Source: Demetria terragena DSM 11295
GTDB taxonomy: Bacteria > Actinomycetota > Actinomycetes > Actinomycetales > Dermatophilaceae
Length of the DNA stretch: 64,000 nt
Direction: 5' to 3'
Assembly: GCF_000376825.1 (NCBI RefSeq)
Contig: NZ_AQXW01000003.1
Span: 186,001-250,000 of the forward strand
Both the position numbers and the translations under genes were made by a program. The notes beneath the pieces are model-generated. The model worked only from the letters and a program-made list of their open reading frames with translations. It was not told where the DNA came from and ran no database searches. Positions 52,556 through 61,843 of the stretch are shown one piece after another; the stretch's first letter is position 1, and each line of letters starts with the position of its first letter.

Positions 52556-52654
52556 AGGAAATGTCACCTCGAGAATCCATCGATGAGCGGAGAATGCGTG
52601 GTCGGCTAGGGCCAAGACCACTTATTTGGCGCCGGTCGGCGGGGTCCGGTGGGG

Positions 52655-53968
52655 CTAAGGCTGTTCGTCCAGATAGACCGTCGGGATGACGGCCTCGCCG
52701 CGGGAGAGTTGCTTGGCCTTCCGGGGGAGCTCCGCCACCGACGAACTGTGTCGGGTACGCGCGCTGTCCAGCGTCGGACGGTCGAGGATCTCTCCGCCGC
52801 GCACGAGGGGCACGAGCAACTCGCGGTCGTTGCCGTCGTTGGTCGGGCGTTCGCCAATGCCGATAACCTCCGCTTCGGCGCGGCCGTGTGAGTCAATACG
52901 GCGCAAGGCATATTTGCGGCCGCCAATGGAGGTCTTGTTCTTGCTCGCTTTGGCCACACCGACCATCGTGCCGTCGCCATCTTCGCGCGCCACGAGCTTG
53001 TAGACCATTCCCGCTGTCGGCGCTCCTGAACCCGTCACGAGTTGAGTGCCAACGCCGTAGGCATCGACGGGTCCGGCCTGCAGCGCGGCAATGGCGTATT
53101 CGTCCAAATCGCTGGTGACCACAATCTTGGTGTTCGTGGCGCCGAGTTCATCGAGCTGGGCACGCACTTCGCGGGCTTGAACCAACAGATCGCCCGAATC
53201 CAGTCGAACCCCGCCGAGGTCCGGGCCGGCCAATTCCACGGCCGTACGGACCGCCTCAGGCACGTCATAGGTGTCGACCAGAAGTGTCGTACCGACTCCA
53301 AGGCTGTCGATCTGGGCCTGAAATGCCGCTCGCTCGTCGTCGTGTAGCAGCGTGAACGAGTGCGCCGCGGTGCCGGTTGTCGGCACGCCATAGCGGCGTC
53401 CTGCTTCGAGATTCGAGGTCGTCGCGAACCCGGCGATGTATGCCGCGCGAGCACTCGCAACGGCCGACTCTTCGTGGGTCCGTCGGGAACCCATCTCAAT
53501 GCATGGTCGACCGTCGGCAACGCCGGTCATTCGGGATGCCGCCGAGGCAATGGCACTGTCGTGATTGAAGATTGACAACGCCACAGTTTCGAGCACGACC
53601 CCCTCGGCGAAGGTGGATTCCACGATGAGGAGCGGCGATCCGGGAAAGTAGGTCTCTCCCTCCGCGTATCCCCAGATGTCGCCAGCGAACCGGTAGTTGG
53701 CCAGCCAGTTGATCGTGGTGTCGTCGACGACGCCGCGGGACTTCAGTCCCTCCAACTCGGCGTCCGTGAAGCGGAACTTCTCTAGCGCATCCAGGAATCG
53801 GCCGGTGCCTGCGACGACACCGTATCTGCGTCCCTCAGGCAACCGTCGGGCAAACAATTCGAATACCGAACTGCGGTTTGCGGCACCACTTTGTAGTGCG
53901 GCCTGGATCATCGTCAACTCATAGTGGTCCGTCAGCAAAGCCGTGGACGCAGCACCTGGTGTGGTCAC
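52655..53968 (-). CDS. pncB: Nicotinate phosphoribosyltransferase
   Basis: The 437-aa enzyme makes nicotinate mononucleotide from nicotinate and PRPP. Conserved parts are LLTDHYELTMIQAALQSG at the N-terminus, FELFARRLPEGRRYGVVAG, EMGSRRTHEESAVASARAAY, the GTAAHSFTLLHDDE region, and GVRLDSGDLLVQAREVR with the PRPP-binding Asp. Length and order match actinobacterial PncB. It is divergent from clpS by 52 bp, the usual actinobacterial arrangement. Confidence 0.95.
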   Translation of the reverse strand: MTTPGAASTALLTDHYELTMIQAALQSGAANRSSVFELFARRLPEGRRYGVVAGTGRFLDALEKFRFTDAELEGLKSRGVVDDTTINWLANYRFAGDIWGYAEGETYFPGSPLLIVESTFAEGVVLETVALSIFNHDSAIASAASRMTGVADGRPCIEMGSRRTHEESAVASARAAYIAGFATTSNLEAGRRYGVPTTGTAAHSFTLLHDDERAAFQAQIDSLGVGTTLLVDTYDVPEAVRTAVELAGPDLGGVRLDSGDLLVQAREVRAQLDELGATNTKIVVTSDLDEYAIAALQAGPVDAYGVGTQLVTGSGAPTAGMVYKLVAREDGDGTMVGVAKASKNKTSIGGRKYALRRIDSHGRAEAEVIGIGERPTNDGNDRELLVPLVRGGEILDRPTLDSARTRHSSSVAELPRKAKQLSRGEAVIPTVYLDEQP

Positions 53969-54020
53969 GGGCCCACCCTAGAACGGGACGATGCTGGCCG
54001 GGCCTCATAGAGTGAGAACT

Positions 54021-54335
54021 GTGTCCGTCGCCCCGCCTGAGCAAGCCACCCCCGATGTTGTGACTGAGGTCCGCCCAGACCAGGACCTCGCATCCCAGCT
54101 CCAGCAACCCTGGGTGACCATCGTCTGGAATGACCCAGTCAATCTGATGTCCTACGTGTCCTGGGTGTTTCAGACGTACTTCGGCTACTCAAAGGGCAAA
54201 GCCGAGAAGCTCATGATGGCAGTGCACGAAGAGGGTCGCGCCGTCGTGTCACGGGGAACTCGGGAGAAGATGGAAACCGATACCGAGGCAATGCACGGCT
54301 ACAGCCTGTGGGCGACCTTTCAGAAGGACGAGTAG
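54021..54335 (+). CDS. clpS: ATP-dependent Clp protease adaptor ClpS
   Basis: This 104-aa adaptor brings N-degron substrates to ClpAP/ClpCP. The start is GTG 54021 ([14 protein letters not shown]). The binding pocket core [20 protein letters not shown] and [20 protein letters not shown] are typical. The N-terminal 30 residues are the flexible entry segment. The stop and the DUF2017 start overlap as TAGTG. Confidence 0.94.
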   Translation: MSVAPPEQATPDVVTEVRPDQDLASQLQQPWVTIVWNDPVNLMSYVSWVFQTYFGYSKGKAEKLMMAVHEEGRAVVSRGTREKMETDTEAMHGYSLWATFQKDE

Positions 54336-54931
54336 TGGCAACAGCGTTTCGTCGCAAAGGGTCGCGGGTCGTCGGAAAGCTCGACGGTCAAGAGCGCAGC
54401 CTGCTCATCGGCTTGATGGAGAGCACTCTTGAGTTGCTCGACGCCACGGACCTCGCCGACAAGGATCAGGCGCCGGACGATGATGACTTCGCGACGTTGA
54501 TGCGGCAGTTGGAAGCTCGTCAGATTTCCGCTGACGAGGTTGCTGGCCGCGATCCAGCGCTGCAGCGGCTGCTCCCCAGCGCTAGCCGGGATGATGACGA
54601 GCTTGCCCGCGACTTCCGCAGCATGACCGAGGACTCGTTGCGGCAGCGGAAGGCCGCGAACCTCAACACCACGATCGGTGCCCTCCATGCCGCGACAGCT
54701 GGCCGAGTAGAACTCGATCTGGGGCAGGCGCAAGCGATGATGATCGCGCTCACCGATGTCAGGCTCGTCCTGGCCGAGCGATTGGGGATCCACACCGAAG
54801 AGGACTCCGAGGAGATCCACGCGCTCGTTGAAGACGGACTTGATGAAGGCGACCCGAGGCTGATCGCCGCGTCGATCTACGACCTCCTGACCTGGATGCA
54901 GGAGACGATCGCGCAGGCGTTGCTGCGCTGA
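54335..54931 (+). CDS. DUF2017 family protein
   Basis: The 198-aa cytoplasmic helical protein has unknown function and almost always follows clpS in Actinobacteria. It starts at GTG 54335 ([16 protein letters not shown]). LDGQERSLLIGLMESTLELL near the N-terminus and MMIALTDVRLVLAERLGI near the C-terminus are the conserved parts. The link to ClpS suggests a role in proteolysis, but nothing in the sequence defines it. Confidence 0.88.
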   Translation: MATAFRRKGSRVVGKLDGQERSLLIGLMESTLELLDATDLADKDQAPDDDDFATLMRQLEARQISADEVAGRDPALQRLLPSASRDDDELARDFRSMTEDSLRQRKAANLNTTIGALHAATAGRVELDLGQAQAMMIALTDVRLVLAERLGIHTEEDSEEIHALVEDGLDEGDPRLIAASIYDLLTWMQETIAQALLR

Positions 54932-54951
54932 CCCTTAGGATCGGGGCCATC

Positions 54952-56487
54952 ATGACTGAGACTGCTGCTCCCGCTACCGATTCCACCGCGCCGCGTACCC
55001 GAGTGGCGCCGTCCCCCACGGGCGACCCCCACGTCGGCACCGCCTATATGGCGATGTTTGACCTGGCCTATGCCCGCCAGCATGGCGGCCAGTTTGTGTT
55101 GCGCATCGAAGACACCGACCGCAATCGGTTGGTTGAAGGCAGCGAGCAGCAGGTGTACGACACCCTTGCGTGGCTCGGTTTGGTGCATGACGAAGGTCCG
55201 GATGTGGGTGGCCCGTACGCGCCCTACCGGCAGTCTGAGCGCCTCGATACCTACCGCCCCTACGCGGACCGGTTGCTCGAAGAAGGCAAGGCCTACCACT
55301 GCTGGTGCAGCTCGGAGCGACTCAAAGAGATGCGCGAGAAGCAGCAGGCGCTCAAGCAGCCCACCGGCTACGACCGCCTTTGCTACGGCAAGACCGAGGA
55401 AGACCGCCGGGCGCTACCCGGTTTCAGTGAGAACCCGGTCGTACGCATGCTGATCCCGGACGACGTCGAGCTCGAGTTTGACGACCTGATCATGGGCCGG
55501 ACCAGTGCACCACGACCCGATGATCAGGTCATCCTCAAGGCGGACGGCTTCCCGACCTACCACCTGGCGGTGGTCGTGGACGACCACGAAATGGGCATCA
55601 CCCATGTGGTCCGCGGGCAGGAATGGATCTCCAGCACGCCAAAGCATGTGTTGTTGTACCGGTGGCTCGATCTGGAGCCGCCGGCCTTTGCGCACATGCC
55701 CCTCCTACGCGACGAGAAGCGCGCAAAAATCTCCAAGCGAAAGAACCCGTGGGCGCGGCTGACGTGGTTCCGGGAGGAGGGCTATCTGCCCGAGGCCCTG
55801 CTCAACTTCCTTGCGTTGCAGGGGTACCCGCCGATTATCGAGTCCGACGGGACCGAGCGCGAGGTGTTCGACTTCGCGGAGTTCACCGAGCGCTTCGACT
55901 GGTCGAAAATGAACAAGGCGGGCGCCGTCTTCAACCTCGACAAGCTGGACTGGCTCAACGGCCAGTACCTCCGCGAGCTTGAAGTTGGCGACCTTGCCGC
56001 GCGGATCCTGCCCTTCCTCCAGGCTGACGGTGTGCTCGGTGACAACCCGACGCTGCCCGAGCTCTCCCGGTTGAAGGCTGTCACCGAACTCATCCAGACC
56101 CGCATTGCCAAGCTGACCGAGGCGACCGCCCTGGTCCGTCCGTTCTACGTTGCCGATGACGAGCTGGAGATCGCCGACGACGCGCGCGCCGGACTCAAGG
56201 AATCGGCGGGCGAGGTGCTCGACGCGGCGCTCGCCGCCCTCGAGGACATTGACGGCACGCTGGGCCGCCCCGACGGCAGCGGTGTCGAGTGGACCGCCAC
56301 GCGGATCGAGGAGGCGCTGCGTAGTTCGCTGGTCGATGGGCTAGGGATCAAGCCTCGCCTGGCGTTCGGACCCGTTCGGACGGCCATCTCTGGTCAGAAG
56401 GTCTCACCGCCGCTGTTCGAATCGATGGAGATTCTGGGCAAGGACGCCTCCATGAAGAGACTGCGCTCGTTGCGCGCCACCGTGTAG
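54952..56487 (+). CDS. gltX: Glutamyl-tRNA synthetase
   Basis: The 511-aa class I synthetase shows the HIGH region as RVAPSPTGDPHVGTAYMAMF and the KMSKS region as KRAKISKRKNPWARL. The anticodon-binding helical domain follows. In Actinobacteria GluRS is usually non-discriminating and also charges tRNA-Gln, which GatCAB then amidates. The genes for tRNA-Gln and tRNA-Glu lie directly downstream, consistent with that relationship. Start ATG 54952. Confidence 0.96.
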   Translation: MTETAAPATDSTAPRTRVAPSPTGDPHVGTAYMAMFDLAYARQHGGQFVLRIEDTDRNRLVEGSEQQVYDTLAWLGLVHDEGPDVGGPYAPYRQSERLDTYRPYADRLLEEGKAYHCWCSSERLKEMREKQQALKQPTGYDRLCYGKTEEDRRALPGFSENPVVRMLIPDDVELEFDDLIMGRTSAPRPDDQVILKADGFPTYHLAVVVDDHEMGITHVVRGQEWISSTPKHVLLYRWLDLEPPAFAHMPLLRDEKRAKISKRKNPWARLTWFREEGYLPEALLNFLALQGYPPIIESDGTEREVFDFAEFTERFDWSKMNKAGAVFNLDKLDWLNGQYLRELEVGDLAARILPFLQADGVLGDNPTLPELSRLKAVTELIQTRIAKLTEATALVRPFYVADDELEIADDARAGLKESAGEVLDAALAALEDIDGTLGRPDGSGVEWTATRIEEALRSSLVDGLGIKPRLAFGPVRTAISGQKVSPPLFESMEILGKDASMKRLRSLRATV

Positions 56488-56607
56488 GGACAGGTGGTGT
56501 CCGATGTCACCTCGCCGCTGAACGGCGTCGATTTGGGATTGGCATGGAACGGCCGGTAATGTTCTGCCTCGGTTCACCTCGTAGAAAACGCGAGCGTGAT
56601 ACCCCCT

Positions 56608-56679
56608 TGGGGTATGGTGTAATTGGCAGCACGACTGATTCTGGTTCAGTTAGTCTAGGTTCGAGTCCTGGTACCCCAG
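56608..56679 (+). tRNA. tRNA-Gln (CTG)
   Basis: Acceptor TGGGGTA pairs with TACCCCA. The anticodon stem ACTGA/TCAGT encloses loop TTCTGGT with anticodon CTG, and the T arm reads AGG-TTCGAGTCCT. The molecule is 72 nt; CCA is not encoded. It lies 120 bp after gltX. Confidence 0.95.
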
Positions 56680-56753
56680 CGATCGCCGAAGTGTCTTCAG
56701 GCACAACGCGATTCGAAGGTTCCGCCCGTGGTGGGTAGGATTCTTCACTGTGC

Positions 56754-56826
56754 GGCCCCGTTGTGTAGTGGCCTAGCACGCCGCCCTCTCAAGGCGGTAG
56801 CGCGGGTTCGAATCCCGTCGGGGCTA
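56754..56826 (+). tRNA. tRNA-Glu (CTC)
   Basis: GGCCCCG pairs with CGGGGCT (one G-T). The anticodon stem CCGCC/GGCGG surrounds loop CTCTCAA with anticodon CTC. The T arm GCGGGTTCGAATCCCGT is standard. Length 73 nt; CCA is not encoded. It is 74 bp after tRNA-Gln, so the two may share a transcript. Confidence 0.95.
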
Positions 56827-56835
56827 CAGGGAAAA

Positions 56836-56870
56836 CCCCTGGTCAGAGAGTTTCTCTGGCCGGGGGTTTG
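56836..56870 (+). terminator. Hairpin after the tRNA pair
   Basis: CCCCTGGTCAGAGA and TCTCTGGCCGGGG form a long stem with minor mismatches, 9 bp after tRNA-Glu and followed by TTTG. It is the likely end of the tRNA transcript. Confidence 0.75.
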
Positions 56871-56919
56871 TCTTGTCCCGGCCACGGGCGACACTGGGCA
56901 TTCCCCTGGGAGGTAGACC

Positions 56920-58098
56920 ATGTATTCCGGAAACCCGGCAGTTCCCGATGACGTCTTCGACGACGTCCTGCACCAGATCGACGACTTCGTACGCACGCGG
57001 GTGGTGCCGCGCGAGATCGAGATCATGAATGCCGACGTCATCCCGGCCGACCTGCGCGCCCAGGTGGCCGACATGGGCCTCTTCGGGTTCGCTATCCCGC
57101 AGGAGTGGGGTGGTCTTGGGCTCGATCTTGTGCAGGACGTCGAGCTGGCGATGGTCCTCGGCTACACCTCACTCGCGGTCCGGTCGATGGTCGGCACCAA
57201 TAACGGCATCGCGGGTCAGGTGCTGGTCGGCTTCGGTACCGACGAGCAGAAGGCGCAATGGCTCCCCGGCATCGCCTCGGGCGATATCGTCGCGTCGTTT
57301 GCGCTGACCGAGCCGGGAGCCGGATCGAATCCTGCTGGGCTGCGTACGACCGCGACGCGGGATGGCGACGGCTGGGTCATCGACGGAAGCAAGCGGTTCA
57401 TCACCAATGCCACCGAGGCCGATCTCTTCATCGTCTTCGCTCGTGAACAGCCGGCTCCAGAATCCGGCCAGGGGATCGCGGTCTTCCTGGTACCAGGCGA
57501 CGCGCCGGGCATTCAGGTGGGCGCCAAGGACGCCAAGATGGGCCAGGAAGGGTCGCGTACCGCGGATGTCACCTTCTCCCAAGTGCGCGTTCGCGCGGAC
57601 GCGCTGGTGGGGGAGAGCGCCGACGTCGGTTATCGCGCTGCGATGACATCGTTGGCGCGCGGGCGGATTCACATGGCGGGGTTGGCTGTTGGCCAGGCGC
57701 AACGCGCGTTGGATGAATCAGTGGAGTACGCCGCGACATCCACCCAGGCCGGAACCGTGATCGGTGAGTTCCAGTTGGTCCAGTCGATGCTGGCTGACCA
57801 ACAGACGGGAGTTCTGGCCGGACGGGCCATGGTGCGCGAGGCAGCGCGTGCTTACGCCACCGGCGAGGACCGTCGCATCGCCCCCTCCGCGGCAAAGTTG
57901 TTCTGCACCGAAATGGTCGGCAAGGTCGCCGACCTCGCCGTGCAGATCCATGGCGGCACGGGCTACATGCGCGAGGTGCCCGTGGAGCGGATCTACCGCG
58001 ATGTGCGACTCATGCGGCTGTATGAAGGCACCAGTGAAATTCAACGCCTCATCATCGGCGGCGGACTGGTTCGGCAGGCCCAGCGCCGATCCCGGTGA
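56920..58098 (+). CDS. Acyl-CoA dehydrogenase
   Basis: This 392-aa FAD enzyme introduces the 2,3-double bond in an acyl-CoA, passing electrons to ETF. It starts at ATG 56920 after GGGAGG. The family patterns are SFALTEPGAGSNPAGLRTT (residues about 126-144, flavin/substrate loop) and the C-terminal VQIHGGTGYMREVPVERIYR. The catalytic base is the Glu in RLYEGTSEIQRLIIGGGL. The substrate is not defined by context; short- or branched-chain acyl-CoA is typical for this group. The stop overlaps the following GTG start. Confidence 0.93.
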   Translation: MYSGNPAVPDDVFDDVLHQIDDFVRTRVVPREIEIMNADVIPADLRAQVADMGLFGFAIPQEWGGLGLDLVQDVELAMVLGYTSLAVRSMVGTNNGIAGQVLVGFGTDEQKAQWLPGIASGDIVASFALTEPGAGSNPAGLRTTATRDGDGWVIDGSKRFITNATEADLFIVFAREQPAPESGQGIAVFLVPGDAPGIQVGAKDAKMGQEGSRTADVTFSQVRVRADALVGESADVGYRAAMTSLARGRIHMAGLAVGQAQRALDESVEYAATSTQAGTVIGEFQLVQSMLADQQTGVLAGRAMVREAARAYATGEDRRIAPSAAKLFCTEMVGKVADLAVQIHGGTGYMREVPVERIYRDVRLMRLYEGTSEIQRLIIGGGLVRQAQRRSR

Positions 58099-58724
58099 GC
58101 GACTACGTCTGGTACGCGTCCTATGGCTCGAATCTGTTCGAGTCACGGTTTGCGTGCTACCTGCAGGGCGGCCAGCCACCCGGCGCGAGTCGAATCTATC
58201 CCGGCGCACGGGACCGTACCCCTCCCACGGCAGTGCGGCCGCTGAGCCTGCGCGGGAACGTCTTCTTCGGATGGGCCTCGCCGACCTGGGGCGGGGGAGG
58301 CGTGGCCTTCCTCGATCCAGATCGACAAGGTCAGGCGCTGGCGCGCGCCTACCGCATCACGGCAGCACAGTTCGCCGACGTGCTGACCCAGGAGATGCAC
58401 CGAGAGCACCCAATCGACCTCGACCTCACACAGCTTCGAGATCGGCAGCGGTGGGAGCTTGGAGGAGGTCGGTACGAAACGGTGTGGGTGCCGACCCGAA
58501 TCGACGATGAGATCGTCGTCACCTTCACCTGTCCCGGTGATGAGCGGCGGCCGAACGTGAACCCGCCAACAGCCCCCTACCTGCGGATGATCGCTGCAGG
58601 TCTGCGTGAGTCGCACCAGATGGGGATGGCCGATGCAGTGGCCTATCTCGAACCACTGGAAGGCGTGCGCGGGTTCTGGAGTGCCGACAGCCTGGCTGCG
58701 GCGCTGCAGAACGACTCGGTTTAG
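58095..58724 (+). CDS. Gamma-glutamylcyclotransferase-like (GGCT-fold) protein
   Basis: The 209-aa product starts at GTG 58095, overlapping the dehydrogenase stop. WYASYGSNLFESRFACYLQG is the YxSYGSN motif at the base of the GGCT fold, where substrate carbonyls bind. FFGWASPTWGGGGVAFLDPD and LARAYRITAAQFADVL follow. The precise substrate is unknown; family members act on gamma-glutamyl-amines or are uncharacterised. It overlaps by 4 bp the converging regulator gene. Confidence 0.82.
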   Translation: MSDYVWYASYGSNLFESRFACYLQGGQPPGASRIYPGARDRTPPTAVRPLSLRGNVFFGWASPTWGGGGVAFLDPDRQGQALARAYRITAAQFADVLTQEMHREHPIDLDLTQLRDRQRWELGGGRYETVWVPTRIDDEIVVTFTCPGDERRPNVNPPTAPYLRMIAAGLRESHQMGMADAVAYLEPLEGVRGFWSADSLAAALQNDSV

Positions 58725-59464
58725 CCGGCCTCGCTGCGGATCACGGGCGCTTGCGAGCGAGCCAGAACCTCTGTGAGCTTGTTGGCGCCAGCGATAACGG
58801 TTCCGGCATGCAACCGTCCCGGCTGGCGAGAGACCCGCTCAAGAGGACCCGAGATGGACACTGCCGCAATGACCTTGCCCGCAGGGTTGCGGACGGGAGC
58901 CGACACTGATGCGACGCCAGCCTCCCGCTCACCGACACTCTGTGCCCAGCCACGGCGGCGTACAGCCGAGAGCATCGTTGCGGTGAACTTCGCACCTTGC
59001 AGGCCCTTATGCAGCCGCTCGGGCTCTTCCCAGGCCAACAGGATCTGGGCGGCGGATCCTGCATGCATCGTCAGGGTGGCGCCTACCGGGATCGAATCGC
59101 GCAAGCCCACTGGACGGTCTGCTGCCGCAACGCAAATACGCTGCTCGCCTTGCCGCCGGAAGAGCTGTGCACTCTCGTTGGTGTGATCCCGCAGCGCGCC
59201 GAGCACCGGGCCTGCGGCGGCGAGCAAGCGGTCCTCGCCAGCGGCCGATGAGAGCTCCACGAGACGGGGCCCCAGTACGAAACGACCCTGCATGTCACGC
59301 GCCACGAGTCGGTGGTGCTCGAGCGCCACCGCAAGGCGATGCGCGGTGGGCCTCGCCAGGCCTGTCGACGAGACGAGCTGAGCCAGCGTTGCTGGCCCGG
59401 CTTCGAGGGCAGAGAGAACGATTGCCGCCTTGTCGAGGACTCCGACGCCACTAGACTTGTCCAT
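58721..59464 (-). CDS. ndgR: IclR-family regulator, NdgR/LtbR type
   Basis: The 247-aa protein lies divergent to leuCD, the standard NdgR (Streptomyces)/LtbR (Corynebacterium) position. The winged helix includes [20 protein letters not shown] (about residues 28-47). The effector domain has [20 protein letters not shown] and [20 protein letters not shown]. These regulators control leucine and other amino-acid genes. A possible operator (GTCTC-AGCGGGC-GAGAC at 59479-59495) sits directly upstream of its own start. The symbol is based on context plus family. Confidence 0.9.
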   Translation of the reverse strand: MDKSSGVGVLDKAAIVLSALEAGPATLAQLVSSTGLARPTAHRLAVALEHHRLVARDMQGRFVLGPRLVELSSAAGEDRLLAAAGPVLGALRDHTNESAQLFRRQGEQRICVAAADRPVGLRDSIPVGATLTMHAGSAAQILLAWEEPERLHKGLQGAKFTATMLSAVRRRGWAQSVGEREAGVASVSAPVRNPAGKVIAAVSISGPLERVSRQPGRLHAGTVIAGANKLTEVLARSQAPVIRSEAG

Positions 59465-59478
59465 GTGTTGATACTGCC

Positions 59479-59495
59479 GTCTCAGCGGGCGAGAC
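59479..59495. promoter_or_regulatory. Inverted repeat between ndgR-like gene and leuC
   Basis: GTCTC and GAGAC flank seven bases, extended on both sides by TGC/GCA. It lies 14 bp upstream of the regulator start and 77 bp upstream of leuC. It may be the binding site of the IclR-type regulator; this rests on position only. Confidence 0.35.
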
Positions 59496-59571
59496 GCAAC
59501 TTCGACGCAGTGTGAGACAGCGCACGATTCAAGGTAACTATCGAGTAAGTACGGAAGGGCGCGGAGACATC

Positions 59572-60981
59572 ATGGCGCAAACATTGGCGGAGAAGGTCTG
59601 GGAAGAGCACGTCGTTCGACGTGTCGAGGGTGAACCCGATCTTCTCTTCATCGACCTGCATCTCCTCCACGAGGTCACTAGCCCGCAGGCCTTCGATGGG
59701 CTTCGGCTGGCGGACCGTCCGGTGCGCCGCACCGACCTGACGCTCGCGACCGAAGACCACAACGTCCCGACCACCGTGGGTCCGATCTCTGATCCGGTCA
59801 GTCGGACCCAGGTTGAGACGCTGCGCAAGAACTGTGCGGAGTTTGGCGTACGCATCTTTCCGATGGGCGATGCCGAGCAGGGCATCGTGCACATCGTCGG
59901 TCCTCAATTGGGCTTGACCCAGCCCGGCACAACCGTCGTCTGCGGAGACAGTCACACCTCGACCCATGGCGCGTTTGGCGCGCTGGCCTTTGGCATCGGC
60001 ACCAGCGAGGTCGAGCACGTGCTCGCGACACAAACCCTGCCGTTGAAGCCATTCCGCACGATGGCGATCAATGTTGAAGGAGACCTGCCGCCAGGGGTGA
60101 CGGCCAAGGACATCATCCTGGCGGTGATCGCCGAGATCGGGACGGGAGGCGGTCAGGGTTTCGTGCTCGAATACCGCGGCAGCGCGATTGAGGCGCTGTC
60201 GATGGAAGCACGGATGACCGTCTGCAACATGTCGATCGAGGCTGGCGCCCGTGCAGGAATGATCGGCCCCGATGACGTCACCTTCGAGTACCTCAAAGGC
60301 CGGCCGCACGCGCCGCAGGGAGCAGATTGGGACGCAGCGGTCGAGTCCTGGCGCCAGTTGCGTACCGATGATGGCGCCGAGTTCGATCGCGAGGTGACGA
60401 TCGACGCGAGCACCTTGTCGCCGTATGTCACCTGGGGCACAAACCCCGGACAGGGGTTGCCGCTGTCAGCGACCGTGCCAGACCCAGACGACTTCGGCGA
60501 TGAGTCCGACAAGGCGGCAGCGCAGCGTGCCCTGACCTACATGGACCTGCGGCCAGGCATGCGGTTGAAGGACATTGCCGTCGACACGGTCTTCCTCGGC
60601 TCGTGCACCAATGGCCGCATCGAAGACCTGCGTGCCGCGGCCCAGGTGGTCGAAGGCCACCAGGTTGCCGACGGTGTGCGCATGCTTGTCGTGCCGGGGT
60701 CAGCCAAGGTGCGCCTGCAGGCTGAGAGCGAAGGCCTCCATGAGATCTTCACGCAGGCTGGTGCCGAGTGGCGTCTTGCCGGCTGCTCCATGTGCCTGGG
60801 GATGAACCCCGATCAGTTGGCGCCGGGTGAACGCTGCGCCTCGACCTCCAACCGCAACTTTGAGGGTCGCCAGGGCAAGGGTGGGCGTACGCACCTCGTG
60901 AGCCCGCTGGTCGCCGCCGCAACGGCCCTGCGCGGCACACTGTCAAGCCCCGAAGACCTCGACGCGAAGGAGACTCGGTGA
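59572..60981 (+). CDS. leuC: 3-isopropylmalate dehydratase large subunit
   Basis: This [4Fe-4S] enzyme interconverts 2- and 3-isopropylmalate in leucine synthesis; 469 aa. The start is ATG 59572 ([15 protein letters not shown]). Cluster cysteines are in [14 protein letters not shown] and in [15 protein letters not shown] (CxxC). [20 protein letters not shown] is the classic aconitase-family segment. The stop overlaps leuD, giving a leuCD operon. The regulator gene upstream is divergent. Confidence 0.97.
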   Translation: MAQTLAEKVWEEHVVRRVEGEPDLLFIDLHLLHEVTSPQAFDGLRLADRPVRRTDLTLATEDHNVPTTVGPISDPVSRTQVETLRKNCAEFGVRIFPMGDAEQGIVHIVGPQLGLTQPGTTVVCGDSHTSTHGAFGALAFGIGTSEVEHVLATQTLPLKPFRTMAINVEGDLPPGVTAKDIILAVIAEIGTGGGQGFVLEYRGSAIEALSMEARMTVCNMSIEAGARAGMIGPDDVTFEYLKGRPHAPQGADWDAAVESWRQLRTDDGAEFDREVTIDASTLSPYVTWGTNPGQGLPLSATVPDPDDFGDESDKAAAQRALTYMDLRPGMRLKDIAVDTVFLGSCTNGRIEDLRAAAQVVEGHQVADGVRMLVVPGSAKVRLQAESEGLHEIFTQAGAEWRLAGCSMCLGMNPDQLAPGERCASTSNRNFEGRQGKGGRTHLVSPLVAAATALRGTLSSPEDLDAKETR

Positions 60982-61577
60982 TGGATAAATTCACCACGCA
61001 CACCGGTGTTGGAGTGCCGCTTCGTCGAAGCAATGTCGATACCGACCAGATCATCCCCGCCGTCTATCTCAAGCGCGTGACTCGAACTGGTTTTGAGGAT
61101 GGGCTGTTTTCCGCCTGGCGTCATGACGAGACGTTCGTGCTCAACCAGGAGGCCTACGCCGCAGGCTCGGTGCTCGTCGCTGGAGCCGACTTCGGAACTG
61201 GTTCATCGCGAGAGCATGCCGTGTGGGCGCTGATGGACTATGGCTTCCGGGTCGTCATCTCCTCGCGCTTCGCCGATATCTTCCGGGGCAACTCCGGCAA
61301 GTCGGGGCTGCTCACCGCCCAGGTCCAGCAAGAGGATGTCGAACTGCTCTGGAAGCTCCTGGAGAACCATCCGGGAACGCAGGTGACGGTCAACCTCGAA
61401 GGGCGCGTCATCACTGCGGGAGAGTTGACCATTCCGTTCGAGGTCGACGAATACACCCGTTGGAGACTGCTTGAAGGGCTCGACGATGTCAGCCTGACCC
61501 TGCGACACGCCGACACGATCACAGAGTTCGAGCAACAACGACCCACCTGGAAACCAGTCACCTCACCAGCCGGATAG
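60981..61577 (+). CDS. leuD: 3-isopropylmalate dehydratase small subunit
   Basis: This 198-aa swivelling subunit completes the isopropylmalate isomerase with LeuC. Conserved motifs are [19 protein letters not shown] near the N-terminus and [20 protein letters not shown], where Ser/Arg contact the substrate carboxylate. ATG 60981 follows GAAGGAG; GTG 60978 immediately before it is also possible and both overlap the leuC stop. A very regular hairpin follows 22 bp after the stop. Confidence 0.96.
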   Translation: MDKFTTHTGVGVPLRRSNVDTDQIIPAVYLKRVTRTGFEDGLFSAWRHDETFVLNQEAYAAGSVLVAGADFGTGSSREHAVWALMDYGFRVVISSRFADIFRGNSGKSGLLTAQVQQEDVELLWKLLENHPGTQVTVNLEGRVITAGELTIPFEVDEYTRWRLLEGLDDVSLTLRHADTITEFEQQRPTWKPVTSPAG

Positions 61578-61599
61578 TCGTTTGCGCCAGGTCGCCATG

Positions 61600-61640
61600 A
61601 AGTCCCGGATTGTGTTGCACTGCAACACAATCCGGGACTT
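61600..61640 (+). terminator. Perfect 20-bp palindrome with 1-base centre after leuD
   Basis: AAGTCCCGGATTGTGTTGCA is followed by C and then its exact complement. It is 22 bp after the leuD stop and followed by TTTGG only. It is probably a terminator, though the very tight centre is unusual. The rest of the 266-bp gap to the HU gene holds no other feature I can name and presumably contains its promoter. Confidence 0.7.
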
Positions 61641-61843
61641 TGGTCGTTGAAGGGGCTAGTGGCACCAGGGCCGTATTGGCGTGCGCCCTGTGGCAAACCC
61701 GTTGGATCGCAACGAATTACCCTCCGCAAATGGTGGACGTGCGTACTCTCGCAGTCATACGGTCTGACCAGGCCGGGTAACCGCTCGGCACCCAGTCAGA
61801 CGCCGGTCTCGCCGGCCCGGGAAGTCTCCGCAGAGGGGAAGAC

